A stretch of 64,000 bases of DNA from Dicyema japonicum (taxonomy: Eukaryota > Dicyemida > Rhombozoa > Dicyemidae), in the NCBI GenBank assembly GCA_011109175.1, contig RDEW01000010.1, positions 1,296,999-1,360,998 on the forward strand. The letters are read 5' to 3'. This document shows positions 10,661-20,659 of the stretch, piece by piece. Each line of letters opens with the position of its first letter. The first letter of the stretch is position 1. The notes beneath the pieces were generated by a model, which worked only from the letters and a program-made list of their open reading frames with translations, made no database searches and had not been told where the DNA came from. The translations under genes and the position numbers were made by a program.

Positions 10661-12370
10661 GTTATAACTAGGGCAATTTAAGTGCTAAAATGCTATTTTT
10701 ATTTTTTATACTTTTTTAAATATACAATTGAATTTGGAATAATTATTTTTTAATTTTGTTAAAAAACATAAATGCTATAAGTGCTATTTTTAATTTTAAA
10801 TGCTAATTTTTGTTTAAATGCTAATTTAAATTGCAGTTAATAATGTGTTTACGGATTCCGAAACCTGCAGGTCCAATCGAAAATTTCAAACCGATCGTGC
10901 TTTTGACCACTTTGCGATAAACATTTTCGATTACAACATTGAATATCAAATTCAGTTGACCAATACTTGTCACATAGTAAAAGCGGATTCAGACCAGGAA
11001 AATCAACTGCTGATATAGTATGGAGTCATCGGTAGCTTACGTCAATATGTCAGAAGTACAGAAAAACAATATATACTTTGGGAGTCGGCTAATCAAAAGC
11101 ATTCGACTGTGTCTGCCGAGATAAACTATTGCAAGTTCTCAAGGACATAATTGATGAGGACTGTTTGATGATTGTGCGTTTTTTGCTGGCTGACACGAGC
11201 CTCATAGTGAAAGTGGGGAAGGGCTATTCGGAAAAAATCACGACCGGCATTGGTATTCTGCAAGGGGACTCGCTTTCGCCAGTTCTCCTTGCAATCTATT
11301 TGGAAGCTGCGTTGAGGGACGTAGGAAAGAATTAGGTCACTTAAATAATCATTTTGTTGAATTAATGTATGCTGATGACATCAATTTTGTGTCTGAGGAT
11401 GTGGTGGTACTAAGAACTGTAATAGATAAAGCCACAACAGTTCTGGCGAGGTGGTCTTTGAAGATCAATTCAGAAAAACGGAGTTAACTTCGATTCAGCG
11501 GTTCGATAAGAAATGAAAATTTACTAAGAGGCTCGGCTCGTTTTTGGGTGATGCTGAGGTCATTGCTCGCAGAAAGATGTTGGTATCGTGTGCTCTGAAA
11601 AGGATGTGGAGTATTTGGACTCGCAGAAAACTTATCTCCTTAAATCTTCAGATGCGCTTATATAGCGCGTTCATACAACCAGTCCTATTATACAACTCGG
11701 GAACATGGAGAACATCAAAAACGGACCGTGACTGACTAGACACATTTCATAGAAATCAATTGAGAAAAATTGCGGGAATTAAATGGCCACAGATTATCAA
11801 AAAAGACACTCTTTACAAATTATGTAAATGCAAACCGATAAGCAGAGAAGTAATTACCTCACGCTGGCGACTTATCGGACATGTTCTGAGAATGGACGAA
11901 GTGATTCCTTGCAATCAAATGATGGAAGATTACTATTATACAAAGACTACATTTTGATAATGACAAGGCAAATATCAAAAATTATATAAATAAAAGAATG
12001 GAGGAAAATGGATTTAAACTTATTATTGAAATGACTGAACCAAAAATTAGCCAACAAGATTATTTTTCTCTTTCACGCTGTCAGGCATCCTATGCATCTG
12101 TTGAAAGAGCTATTAAAATGCTAAAAAATTTTTAAAAAAGGATAGGAACTTCCATCCAGACAATATCAAGCATTAACTTTTATTATATTACAATAAATAA
12201 AATTTAAATGTTTTATTTTATTATTTTAAGTTATAGATTTTACAATTTTAAATGATAGATTTTATCATTTTAAGTGCTAACTTTTTTAATTATAATTGCT
12301 AGATTTTATAGATTTTTTAGCGCTAACAAAATTTTTTTAAGTGCTAAAAACAACTTGCCCTAGTTATAAC
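10661..12370. mobile_element. hAT DNA transposon with 8-bp TSD
   Basis: The element occupies 10669-12362. It starts TAGGGCAA and ends TTGCCCTA, a perfect 8-bp terminal inverted repeat, and is flanked by identical 8-bp target duplications GTTATAAC at 10661-10668 and 12363-12370. TIR type and TSD length are those of hAT transposons. The right interior (about 11960-12175) encodes, with few breaks, SQQDYFSLSRCQASYASVERAIKMLKNF, resembling the C-terminal dimerisation region of hAT transposases. The arms carry many short AAGTGCTAAA-type subterminal repeats in both orientations. A lineage C LINE fragment interrupts the transposase. Confidence 0.85.
10980..11945 (+). mobile_element. Lineage C LINE fragment inside the hAT
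   Basis: Frames across this stretch encode RT of lineage C: FRPGKSTADIVWSH in shifted frames (about 10990-11030), LSKAFDCVCRDKLLQVLKD (about 11090-11145), GILQGDSLSPVLLAIYLEAALRD (11258-11326), then LCSAFIQPVLLYNSGTW-type sequence (about 11655-11705) and a C-terminal FHRNQLRKIAGI block (about 11748-11780). The YADD box is present in a shifted frame near 11370. Truncated at both ends and broken by stops. Its position inside the hAT means it jumped later than the hAT. Confidence 0.7.
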
Positions 12371-13259
12371 AGTGTATGGAGATACCGATCAAAATTGGCA
12401 AAGGAGTAATACAAGGATGCTAATTATCTCCCATCCTATTCAATATTTATGCCGAAATGATCATGACTAAATTGGATACTGTATATAACGGGATTAAAAT
12501 TGGAGGCAAGAACATCAATAAGTTTCGCTATGCTGACGATACAACCTTACTGGCTGAAACAGAGGATGACCTCAGGGAGTTGATTCTAAGATTCAGAGAA
12601 GAGAGCACTGTCTTTGGTTTATTGCTAAATATCAAAAAGACCAAAATTATGACGACTGCTAATAATGGAATAATGGAACTAAAAACTGGGAATGAGAAAA
12701 TAGAGAGTAGCGATAATGTTGTCTTTCTGGGATGTCTAATCAATCGGAATGGTGAGGGAGGCTTGGAAATTAAGAGGTAATTTTCCTTCCAGAGAATGAA
12801 TAGAATTTGGAAAAGCAAAGATATTTGCTTAAGGACCTGTGTTGTTTCATTATTATTGCAAGAACATCCTACACTATACTTTGATAATCTTCAAACGTCA
12901 TTAAGTCACGATTAATGGACTTGGGAATGGTTATTATAAAGAAGAGATTTCTCCCAAATACATTCTGAATCTTCATGATGTAACGTAGATCGCGTTGGGG
13001 ATCGCGAAAATATAAAAAACTACCTTTTTAAGCCCTTCACTTGTCACTTAAATTATTGAACCAGAAACCACTGCCATAGCCAAAACTAAAAGATTCAGGT
13101 GGTCCCGGCCTCCCTAAGCTTTTCCTGGTTTTTGATTGAACATTATTGATTGTGGAAAAGTAGGTTGAGGTAAGGTTTTTCATTAAACAGCACATGCATA
13201 CTAAATTGTAGTTTCAATATACCGCTTGTAGAGGGTATCCAATCCATTTAGACCTATTT

Positions 13260-14220
13260 AGTCTCTGATTTTCCAGAAAAACCTTCATGATGTTAATCCT
13301 CCACATACAAGTCGCTACTATATTTTCAAATATATGTTGAAAGGGTTAAGGTGTTGAAGGCAATTTCGAGGATCATCTTGGTTTTGTTATGCGGGATATC
13401 AATTAATAGAATTCCCAGTTTAACGTGAAGAAGGTCAAAACTAACTTTTCCAGCTTGCTCTCAATTGATTTTCATAAAGCCACAAACTCAGATTATTAAG
13501 GTAGTCCTGTAATCTTCGCGTGGATAATACTCATCCCTCGATGCAACGACTGTATCATTTGCATAAGATAATAATATGTGGTTATCACCTAATGCAATTG
13601 ATAGGCCATTCGTCATAAGATTGAAAAGAGGAACGATAATATGGAACCCTGAGGAACACCATTTGTAATAGTCTCAATGCGGAACATCGATTACCCTGGC
13701 ATACTTACCCTCGGAGACCGCTCAAAAAATTCCCCAACCATAACTTTAGGTTTGCGTCAATTTTCGGCGAATAAATATAGTGAATGATGATCTTTTTAGG
13801 AACAGAGTCAAATGCCTTATGGATGTCGATTTAGCAGACAATCGACTTTTCCTGTCTTTTTTGTTTAGGCCATGTGTTATGAATTCCTTTAATATATTTA
13901 GTTGATCCCCCTTCTTTGAAGCCATGGTAAACCTGGCGTTATGGGGAAGGGTGGATTCTTTTCTGGACACACAAAAGCGACACTGTTTTTTAGGAACCTG
14001 GATTCTACTTTGGTTTCCCAGGCTTCGGAATTGGATGAATAAGTTTCCATATATCGGGGATTGAGTTGAAATTGATTGAAAATGTTCATTAGTGCAGAAA
14101 CAACCACAGCGCCCAATTTTTTCAACAGGATCGGTGTGATCGGAGTCAGTGATGTCCAGGTTTAGAAGCCTAATTTTACAAGAGTCAATAGGAAACAATA
14201 GTCTCAGTTTCCTGGTTTTT
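13260..14220 (-). mobile_element. Lineage E LINE fragment (RT)
   Basis: Minus-strand frames encode RT pieces in order: QLNILKEFITHGLNKKDRKS (about 13902-13843), DIHKAFDSVPKK (about 13830-13795), WLGNFLS (about 13745-13720), a degenerate PQGS..PLFNL region (about 13650-13610) and LSYANDTVVAS (about 13575-13540), where the catalytic YADD reads YAND. Several frame changes are present, so the copy is dead. No endonuclease sequence remains. Confidence 0.6.
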
Positions 14221-14304
14221 TAAATTGTGGTTTAGTTGGTTTTAACACTTTCTTAGACTGTTAAAACTAATAATATATTTACGTAAATAAAACGCGCTTT
14301 TTTT

Positions 14305-14400
14305 GAGAACCATAATACTTATTGCTTCCCGCAGCAGGAGAAACACTTTATTAGAGTAAAGAACAGTTATGATAAATAATCGTAGAAACTTTTATTCTCT
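14305..14400 (-). mobile_element. SINE1 3' fragment
   Basis: Plus-strand text here (cactttattagagtaaagaa and cagttatgataaataatcgt) closely follows the 3' half of the tRNA-derived SINE at 47908-48229 (cactttatttaagtaaagaa, cagttaattttaactaatcg). The tRNA-like head is missing. It shows SINE1 is a dispersed family with at least two copies in the window. Confidence 0.5.
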
Positions 14401-14419
14401 TCAATATACAAAAATACAT

Positions 14420-16460
14420 TTTTCTTAAGACAAAGATAACCTCTATATCAATACTAAAATTTTCGATAAAAACCATTCTCCCAATACTAAAAATCTCTAG
14501 AGTCCGTAAAGGTCAGCATGCACTATCAGCTCTGTAAAACAATCCCCAGAGCTTCCATTTCTACAACCCTTATTGGTAAATGGAAAGAAATTTATTATCT
14601 TCAAGGTAAGAAAGCCTATAATAATAACTCTTTCCATAATCTTTTAAATATTGAGGATAAGACTATTTGACCTATAGTTTATGCATTTGGTGTAGACTTG
14701 ACTTTGTAATAATTCTAACTATTGTCTCTTACAAGTAGAAGGAATATGTCCTTATCTCCATAATTTCGCATAACAATGAATTAATAGTGACAAACATGCC
14801 TTTTTGTAATTTATTACTGAAATAATGTCCTAACCAGAAGCTTATTTTTTACATTCTCTGATTTATAGCTTATATTTCTCCCAAAGAAAAGGTTTCAAAT
14901 AACGACCCTTCTAAAAATCAAATAAAATTTTGACTTTATCGACCAGTTATTTCATAAAGTAAAATATTATTCATTAACTATGGGGAGAGCGGCTGCTGAC
15001 ATTACGGAGTAAGCGTTTCCGCGGACAACTGCAATCTCAATTCGTTGCCTCAGCCAGACCGCTCCCCCACGTTTTTTACAAGACCTTCTCCTTACAAAAC
15101 TATTATCAAACTCATTTTGAATCCCATGTGGACTAATGGATGATGTATTCACCCCTTGAATCTTTTATAACGTTACTGGCATTTCTTTAGTGATTAAAGC
15201 ACCATCATGAGATTTGATAATTATCTCTTTTCCCTTTTTATCGGAACAGCATATTTTTGAAATGAGTTTCAAAAAATAATCGAAAAGCATTCTCTTCCCA
15301 CTTTATCATCTTTTTCTTAGCAACTTGGATAATTTTTGTCTTAATGAGCTTATTTTTTCTTTAAGAAAACTTAATTCTTAAAATCCCAACTTGTTTTCTA
15401 ACCTCATTTTTCACAAACCAGATTATTATGGTAACTCATCAAACATAAATTACTCCAATAGAGGTTATTAATTGACATTACACACGTTGTTAACTTGTTT
15501 AAATTTTTCTTGTAATTAATTGATGAACGACCAAGGGCACAGGTCCCCATGGAATCAGATTTCTTCATTATGTCTCATTAATAACTAGGATGACTGTACA
15601 AGATAAGAGTTACCATCTACAAAGTCCGTTTTCTAAGAGAGTGGGCATTAACCAGGAATATTTTGGTTACTTCAGATTTAACAGGTGGCTGTCCTCTTTT
15701 TTAAAGCACCATCAGACCAATTAAAAATTTGGTATCTTGTTGCTTACAAATTCTTAATCCTTTATCCAACTGGTTATATACATTAATCAGTGAATTTCTT
15801 GCACTATTAACAATACAAAGATCTGTGGACATTTGGTCAGACGAATCAGTACTCATTTGTTTACGAATTTCACCCGTTTCTCTATCAACTTTTCCGAACG
15901 ATACTTATTTCGTAAAATCCTTGTAATTTTATGGACAAATTATTAATTTTTTTATTTTTACGTTTTCTGGATTCGATTGTCACAGAGAACCCTAATAATT
16001 TGCTGTGACCACTAAACTACAGTTTATACACTTTTTTATTTCAGTTACACATACTTTACATTCTGTCATAGAGTAAGGCCCAGAACACAACAAACACTTT
16101 GTTTGAATCTCACAGAGAAATCTGGCATCTGTAACATAGGATCTCTGACTACCTGTACCACATAGCACTCACCTTTGAGAAACCAATTTTATCCCCAATC
16201 TAACAAGATATTGAGCTTCTCCTTTGTTGGACTACTTTCACTAATTGTAATTTAACTCCCTTTTTAACAAATCGTTTGCTTTCCCGAAAGTTTCCCATTA
16301 AAAAAGTTTCAAGTTCCTAAGTGTTCATTCATAAAGGGACGTTCCTTAACACAACTGCAACAGGAACAAGATTTCTAATACGAATGGCCTTTTTTAGGAT
16401 TATATTTATCAAGGAGGACTTGAAAATCCTTCAAACCATTCATATTCTGAAGAACAAATT
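14420..16460. other. Unresolved stretch with repeat debris
   Basis: Apart from the lineage D end at 14970-15100 I cannot assign this 2 kb. Minus-strand frames near 16150-15980 give GTGSQRSYVT followed by a Cys-rich run with three CxxC pairs, and near 15890-15690 a 51-codon frame starting MSTDSSDQMSTDL. The GTGSQRSY string recalls retroelement aspartic proteases (DTGSQRSY), but D is replaced and neighbouring domains are not found, so I do not call it. Confidence 0.3.
14970..15100 (-). mobile_element. Lineage D 3' end fragment
   Basis: The minus frame reads RGGAVWLRQRIEIAVVRGNAYSV and stops at 14967. This matches the final segment of lineage D, for example TRWLKEKLSLAVVRGNSLCI at the end of the 42030-43090 copy. 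Only about 100 bp survive. Confidence 0.55.
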
Positions 16461-16463
16461 CTT

Positions 16464-16783
16464 TTAAATAACTGTGACAATGAACATTAAAAGCGGAGAG
16501 TTCAAGGACTTATTCAGCATTGTAGAATTAACAGGAGAAACAGTAGAAGGAAAATTAATAGAAACAGTTACTGTATGACAAGGAATATTATTAGAGACAT
16601 TGATAGTCTTCCATGTATAACAGCTTGTATAAGTATTACATAACATATTAGACGATTCTTTATTACGCAACTCACAGTTCAATTGTGTCACATTCACAGA
16701 ATTACAAGTCATTTCATGTTTGACACTAACATTCTTTATCACAGTTATTTATTATGAACTTGCATTCGTGTTGCTTCCATCAT
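16464..16783 (-). CDS. Small Asn-glycosylation-rich surface-type protein
   Basis: Exons 16783-16760 and 16733-16464 join across a 26-nt intron (16734-16759, phase 0) to give 97 residues. The product has five Cys and several N-x-S/T sequons (NVSV, NVTQ, NVSN, NSTM, NKSL) and ends in a hydrophobic stretch SPLLMFIVTVI with no charged tail. That end resembles a GPI-attachment signal or a tail-less anchor. The predicted N-terminus MMEATRMQ is not a good signal peptide, so a further upstream exon or trans-spliced start is likely. No family recognised. It shares its plan with the Thr-rich protein at 54480-54825. It is divergent from NOLC1, with start codons 154 bp apart. Confidence 0.45.
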
Positions 16784-16937
16784 CAGAGGACCCTGCGACC
16801 GTGACAATATATCATAAATTCATTATTTTGATTAAAATCCAAATAATTTATTATGATTTTAAATATTTAAATTATTATTTTTAAACAAATTTAATAATAT
16901 TTCATAAATAATTATATATTGCACGTGATTATTTGTA
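16784..16937. promoter_or_regulatory. Divergent intergenic region upstream of NOLC1
   Basis: This 154-bp AT-rich gap separates the start of the minus-strand glycoprotein gene from the ATG of NOLC1. It must hold both promoters and 5' leaders. No TATA box or other element can be named with confidence. Confidence 0.35.
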
Positions 16938-18877
16938 ATGAACGTTGAACTTAATAAACTTATTCTTGGTTATTTAAATGGCAAATATCCTGAACAAACA
17001 CGACAACTATCCAAACTAATGAACATTGTATAGCCATAAACTAATTTTAGAACAAAAGTGACTACATGTACTCTCTCTCAAACGTGTACGACTTTTACAA
17101 ACAGTTAAATGATTTATTTACATAGAACTGACAAATTAATGTCACAAATTAAGACAGATTCTACACAATCAAAGTCTATTATTAACACAACTAAAGACTC
17201 ATCCCTTAAAAAGTCAAAACAACCCAGCAAGGATGAACAACCACCTGCTAAAGTCCATAGAAAGAAGCAAGACACTGACTCGACCATTATTGAACCAACA
17301 AGTGAGGAGTCTTCTGTCTCTATTCTTCGAAGTAAACATCTGAAACCTCAGAGACAGGAGTTTAACAAAACTGTTAATAACGATGATAACATTTCGACTC
17401 CCTCAATTAATTCCAGAAGTATTAATGACTTCGTTCAACAACCTCCCAAATTTGTGACCCCTAAATCTCCCAAAATCAATGTCTCCAATAAGAAGTCTAC
17501 TCCTATTCCTTTAAAGTCTTCTATTGCCGATGAATCCTCTTCTGAGAGTTCGAGTGTCTCTGACTGTGTCCCCACTAAATCTGCAAAGACACCTGAAGTG
17601 ACCAAACCTAACGAGGACTCGACATCTTCTGACAGTTCAAGTGACTTACAACCCTCTAATAAAAATGGAAAACATAATAAAGATGTCAAGTCCTCAGCAT
17701 CAAAAACTGTAAACAAAATCCAAAACGTGACTCAATCCTTGAATGTTGTTGATGATTCTTCCTCTGAGAGTTCAAGTGACTCTGATTCTGTTCCAGTAAA
17801 TTCGGCGAACGAATCAAAGACAATTGAAAAGACCAAACCTAAGGAGGATTCAACCTCTTCTGATAGTTCGAGTGATAAAGTCCCTACTTCCAATAAATTT
17901 GGAAAGTCCTCAGTATTAAAAAATGTGAAGAATAATTCCACTGAAACAAAAAATCTTGTCGAACAATCCTCGTCTGAAAGTTCAAGTGAGTCTGATTCTG
18001 CTCCCATGAAGCCTGGAAACACATTAAAGGTTCCTCAAGTGCCAAACCTACTGAAGACTCGACATCTTCTGACAGTTCAAGTGACGGTGCTTCTAATAAT
18101 AATGAGGAGTCTAATAAGTCTGTAATGTCCTCAGTGTCCAAAAATGTGAAGAAAATTAAAACAATGAGTGAACTGATGGAGATTGAAGGATCTTCATCTG
18201 ACAGTTCAAGTGACTCAAATTCTGTCCCTGTTAAGTCAGGTAACACGTCAAAAACAACAGAAGTAACTAAATCTTCTATGGAATCGACCTCTTCTGATAG
18301 TTCGAGTGATGATGCTTTTAATAAAAGTGAACAAATTAAGGCTGAAAAGGCCCCATTATCAAAGACTTCCAAGAAAGTCAATAAATTATCAGAATTTACT
18401 GATAAAACTACCAAAAAGTTTAATACCCCCACTAGTGAATCCATCAAGAGGCCAGCCAAGAAGGAATTGAAACATTCTGCCAGTAAGAAACCGACGAAAG
18501 AGGTAGAATTGTTATTTCTTAGTTTATAGGCTATAATCCCTGTAAAACTCGGTGAATCCTCGTTGTCCGACAAAGTAAACAAAAAGACGGAAAAGCCATC
18601 AAAAAAAGACAAGGTGGACAATTCAGTCGATGTGGTAGAAAAATCAAGGAAGAGTCCTGTGAAAAGATTGGATGACGTGGTTATTCCCGATAACCTGAGG
18701 AATAATTCATTTGAGGCTAAATCAGGAGCGAGGGGGTCATGGGGAGAGAAAGCAAATGATAAATTAAAGAAAGTGAAGGGGAAGGATTTCAAGAGAGAAA
18801 AGACTAAGAATAAGAAAGGGAGATATTCAGGAGGTGTAATTGATACTTCTGTTCATTCTATTAAATTTGATGATTAA
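16938..18877 (+). CDS. NOLC1: Nucleolar phosphoprotein NOLC1/Nopp140
   Basis: Exons 16938-17027, 17051-17103, 17126-18502 and 18530-18877 are separated by introns of 23, 22 and 27 nt. The start exon encodes a LisH-like helix (ELNKLILGYLNGKYPEQT), continued in exon 2 (NVYDFYKQ), as in Nopp140. The centre is a string of acidic serine blocks (SSSESSSDSDS, STSSDSSSD) alternating with Lys/Pro-rich spacers, about six rounds, the substrate of casein kinase 2 in known homologues. The last 75 residues are the SRP40 C-terminal domain, with NNSFEAKSGARGSWGEKAN and FKREKTKNKKGRYSGG and the end SIKFDD. Nopp140 is a nucleolar and Cajal-body chaperone of snoRNPs. Length about 622 residues. One base is missing relative to frame at 18021-18030, inside an A-run between two repeats; splicing cannot repair it. 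Confidence 0.9.
18021..18030 (+). other. Single-base frameshift in NOLC1
   Basis: Upstream frame reads through ACA TTA AAG; downstream the acidic repeat continues one base out of register as GGT TCC TCA AGT GCC. No GT-AG intron of suitable length restores phase without deleting the conserved repeat. A missing A in the run TTAAAGG is the simplest explanation. Confidence 0.7.
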
Positions 18878-19399
18878 TTTGATTATAATTTTGTTGTCTC
18901 TTTCCCTCACATTTCCTTCAATTTTGGTCTACCTTCTCTGTTCAGAAATAAGTTTTATTAAATGTTTACCTCATTCCTCCATAATCACAAAAAGATGGAA
19001 GACAATTAGTGGTTCTCAACGGGGGCGCTGGAGTTCTAATTTTTTAGTTATAAATATTTCCATTAGGTTTTGTAAATCATTTATCACGCGCTTATCTAAT
19101 GAATTCTACTTGTCTTGTGTTTACTTTTCTAAAAAAATTATTTACTGATATTTTTATAAATAATTTCTAATTGTGTGATAAAAAAGTAAAACGACGTATA
19201 AAAAAGTTAAGGGAAGACATGAAAATTCGCTTTATTGATTTAGAAAATTTGAAATTTTTTAGTTGATATTTTTAATCCATTTGAAGCTGAAAACGTTAAT
19301 ATCTCCAGAAATAATAGAAAATTTATTAAATCTAAAATATGACTTTGAAGCAAATATGGATATCAACAATTCTGGATTACTCAGAAAATTTATCCTCAA

Positions 19400-19606
19400 T
19401 TGTCGAATGAAATCGAATCACTTATAATAGCATTTCCTCCAACATATCAAGTCGAAAGAGAATTTAGTGCAGTCTCTAATATTTTGACCAAAAAAAGAAA
19501 TAAATTACAAATTATGACTAGCGGAGATTTGAGACTAAGTCTGTCAGCTATGGAAGCTGACATAAAGGGATTGATAAATTCTCATCAAATACAACTACGC
19601 GACTGA
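19400..19606 (+). pseudogene. hAT transposase C-terminal remnant
   Basis: Sixty-eight codons end in NEIESLIIAFPPTYQVEREFSAVSNI...NKLQIMTSGDLRLSLS. This is the hAT dimerisation region seen in SCAND3/ZBED-like proteins, where the pattern is FPSSYLAE..FS...KxRxxLxxxxDLRLSLS. Upstream codons back to about 19220 belong to the same domain but hold stops. The DDE-type catalytic core is gone. Confidence 0.7.
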
Positions 19607-19619
19607 TTCGCGTTCTATC

Positions 19620-20290
19620 CCATTGTAGTCGAGACAACTAGAGGAATAAGTGGGAAATCCTTCGCTTCCTAAAGAAACATAAACGCCCAACTACACTAAA
19701 AAACCACGACGCATGTGAGACCCGGTGGCCTCTCCAGTTAATCTCTGTTGAAATCGTGAGAGGTAACGCAACGTCGGTAATGTCGGCGGGAACAACTTTG
19801 GCAGGACGCACTCTCGTGTTCCTCCATGGGGACCTTTTTGGACGATGACTGCATTCGGATTGGAACCGCACAGCGCTTGGGAGTTGATGCATGCGTCGAA
19901 CACTAATGTCGTTTTAAAGGGATCGTCGATACCAAAGGGCTGCATCCGCTTTCGTGCAAGAGGAGTGCGGGTAGAACACCCCGTACGCTGCTATGAACAA
20001 CATTATCATGCGTCTTCCCGGCAGTGATGGAGCCCGTGGGATTGGACTCCGGAGACGGGAAAAGACCGGATGGGCTAACAATCTTTCCGTTCATTGATGG
20101 AAAATCTCTCGTAAAGGACTGCACTGTTGTGGATTCTTTCCCGAACTAGATGATGCTAAGCTCGGCGCAGTCTGCTGGTACGGCAGCCGATCTGGCCGAG
20201 AAAATCAAGATTAAAATTATGGTGAAATTGGAGATCGCTTTCGTTTTGTGCTGGTGGTAATCGAACGGCGGGAAGTTTCACAGCCTCTTT
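19620..20290 (+). mobile_element. Lineage D 3' fragment
   Basis: Broken frames contain the AMNNIIMRLPGSDGA region (about 19994-20035), matching AMNDIIKRALESAG of the better copy at 42030-43090, then KRPDGLTIFPF (about 20060-20095), the PD-containing nuclease motif. The WDVTC strand is lost. It interrupts the hAT remnant and is therefore younger than it. Confidence 0.55.
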
Positions 20291-20659
20291 CCTGAAGGAA
20301 ATTGGTCTTTATAAAAAAGATTGTTAAATAAAACGTGTTATAACTAAGAAAAAAAATTAAGTGGTTCTTAACTAATTTGAGTTAACATTGCACTCTATTG
20401 ATGGCAAAACAGTTTCTACATAAAATTTGAGAAAAATGACCAAATAAATTTTCAATTGGAGAAATTAAATCTTACGGGGGTGCTGAAAAGCTTCAAAATT
20501 GTATCAAAAGGGGGCGCTGACTTAAAAGGTTAACCACTGGTATATCTGAAATGAATTTGTTGACTAGTACATCTCACTCATTGTGGGACAAGTATACTAA
20601 TATTCTACTATAAACACTCCCCTTATATAAGAAAACACTGACAAACAATTAATATGAGA

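Larger units (their letters stand above)
9873..12800 (+). mobile_element. Lineage B LINE RT, split by a hAT insertion
   Basis: The left part (9873-10660) encodes the RT N-terminus: RQLTENKALRIDYISSELLK (about 10156-10215), then REWKRSIFIPIPKKG (10279-10323), QAGFRKGRGTRDHI (about 10434-10475) and, in another frame, FIDYRKAFDSV (about 10535-10567). The right part (12371-12800) resumes with FRYADDTTLLAE (about 12523-12558), the catalytic YADD box, and VVFLGCLINRNGEGG. The two halves meet at a duplicated GTTATAAC. This is the RT half of an RTE/CR1-like element such as that at 6600-7860. Sequence 12800-13260 gives only weak C-terminal LINE-like debris. Confidence 0.75.
19007..20539 (+). mobile_element. 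hAT element, SCAND3/ZBED type, interrupted
   Basis: The left end TAGTGGTTCTCAACGGGGGC and the right end (reverse complement CAGTGGTTAACC...GCGCCCCC) are imperfect inverted repeats of the common hAT type with a CAGTGGTTCTCAA start. Inside, 19400-19606 encodes the transposase C-terminus. No matching 8-bp target duplication was found (AAGACAAT against GTATATCT), so the ends are approximate. A lineage D fragment occupies about 19620-20290. Confidence 0.6.

Noticed and set aside
16000-16200. LTR retroelement protease (GTGSQRSYVT)
   Set aside because: The catalytic Asp is replaced by Gly as read and no gag, RT or integrase of the same type was found nearby.
18503-18529. Alternative 20-nt intron 18503-18522 in NOLC1
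   Set aside because: Using the earlier AG puts the following exon out of frame; the 27-nt choice keeps the SRP40 domain in phase.
17884-18792. Minus-strand 302-codon ORF rich in Leu and Ser
   Set aside because: Antisense shadow of the acidic serine repeats of NOLC1; no start context or homology.
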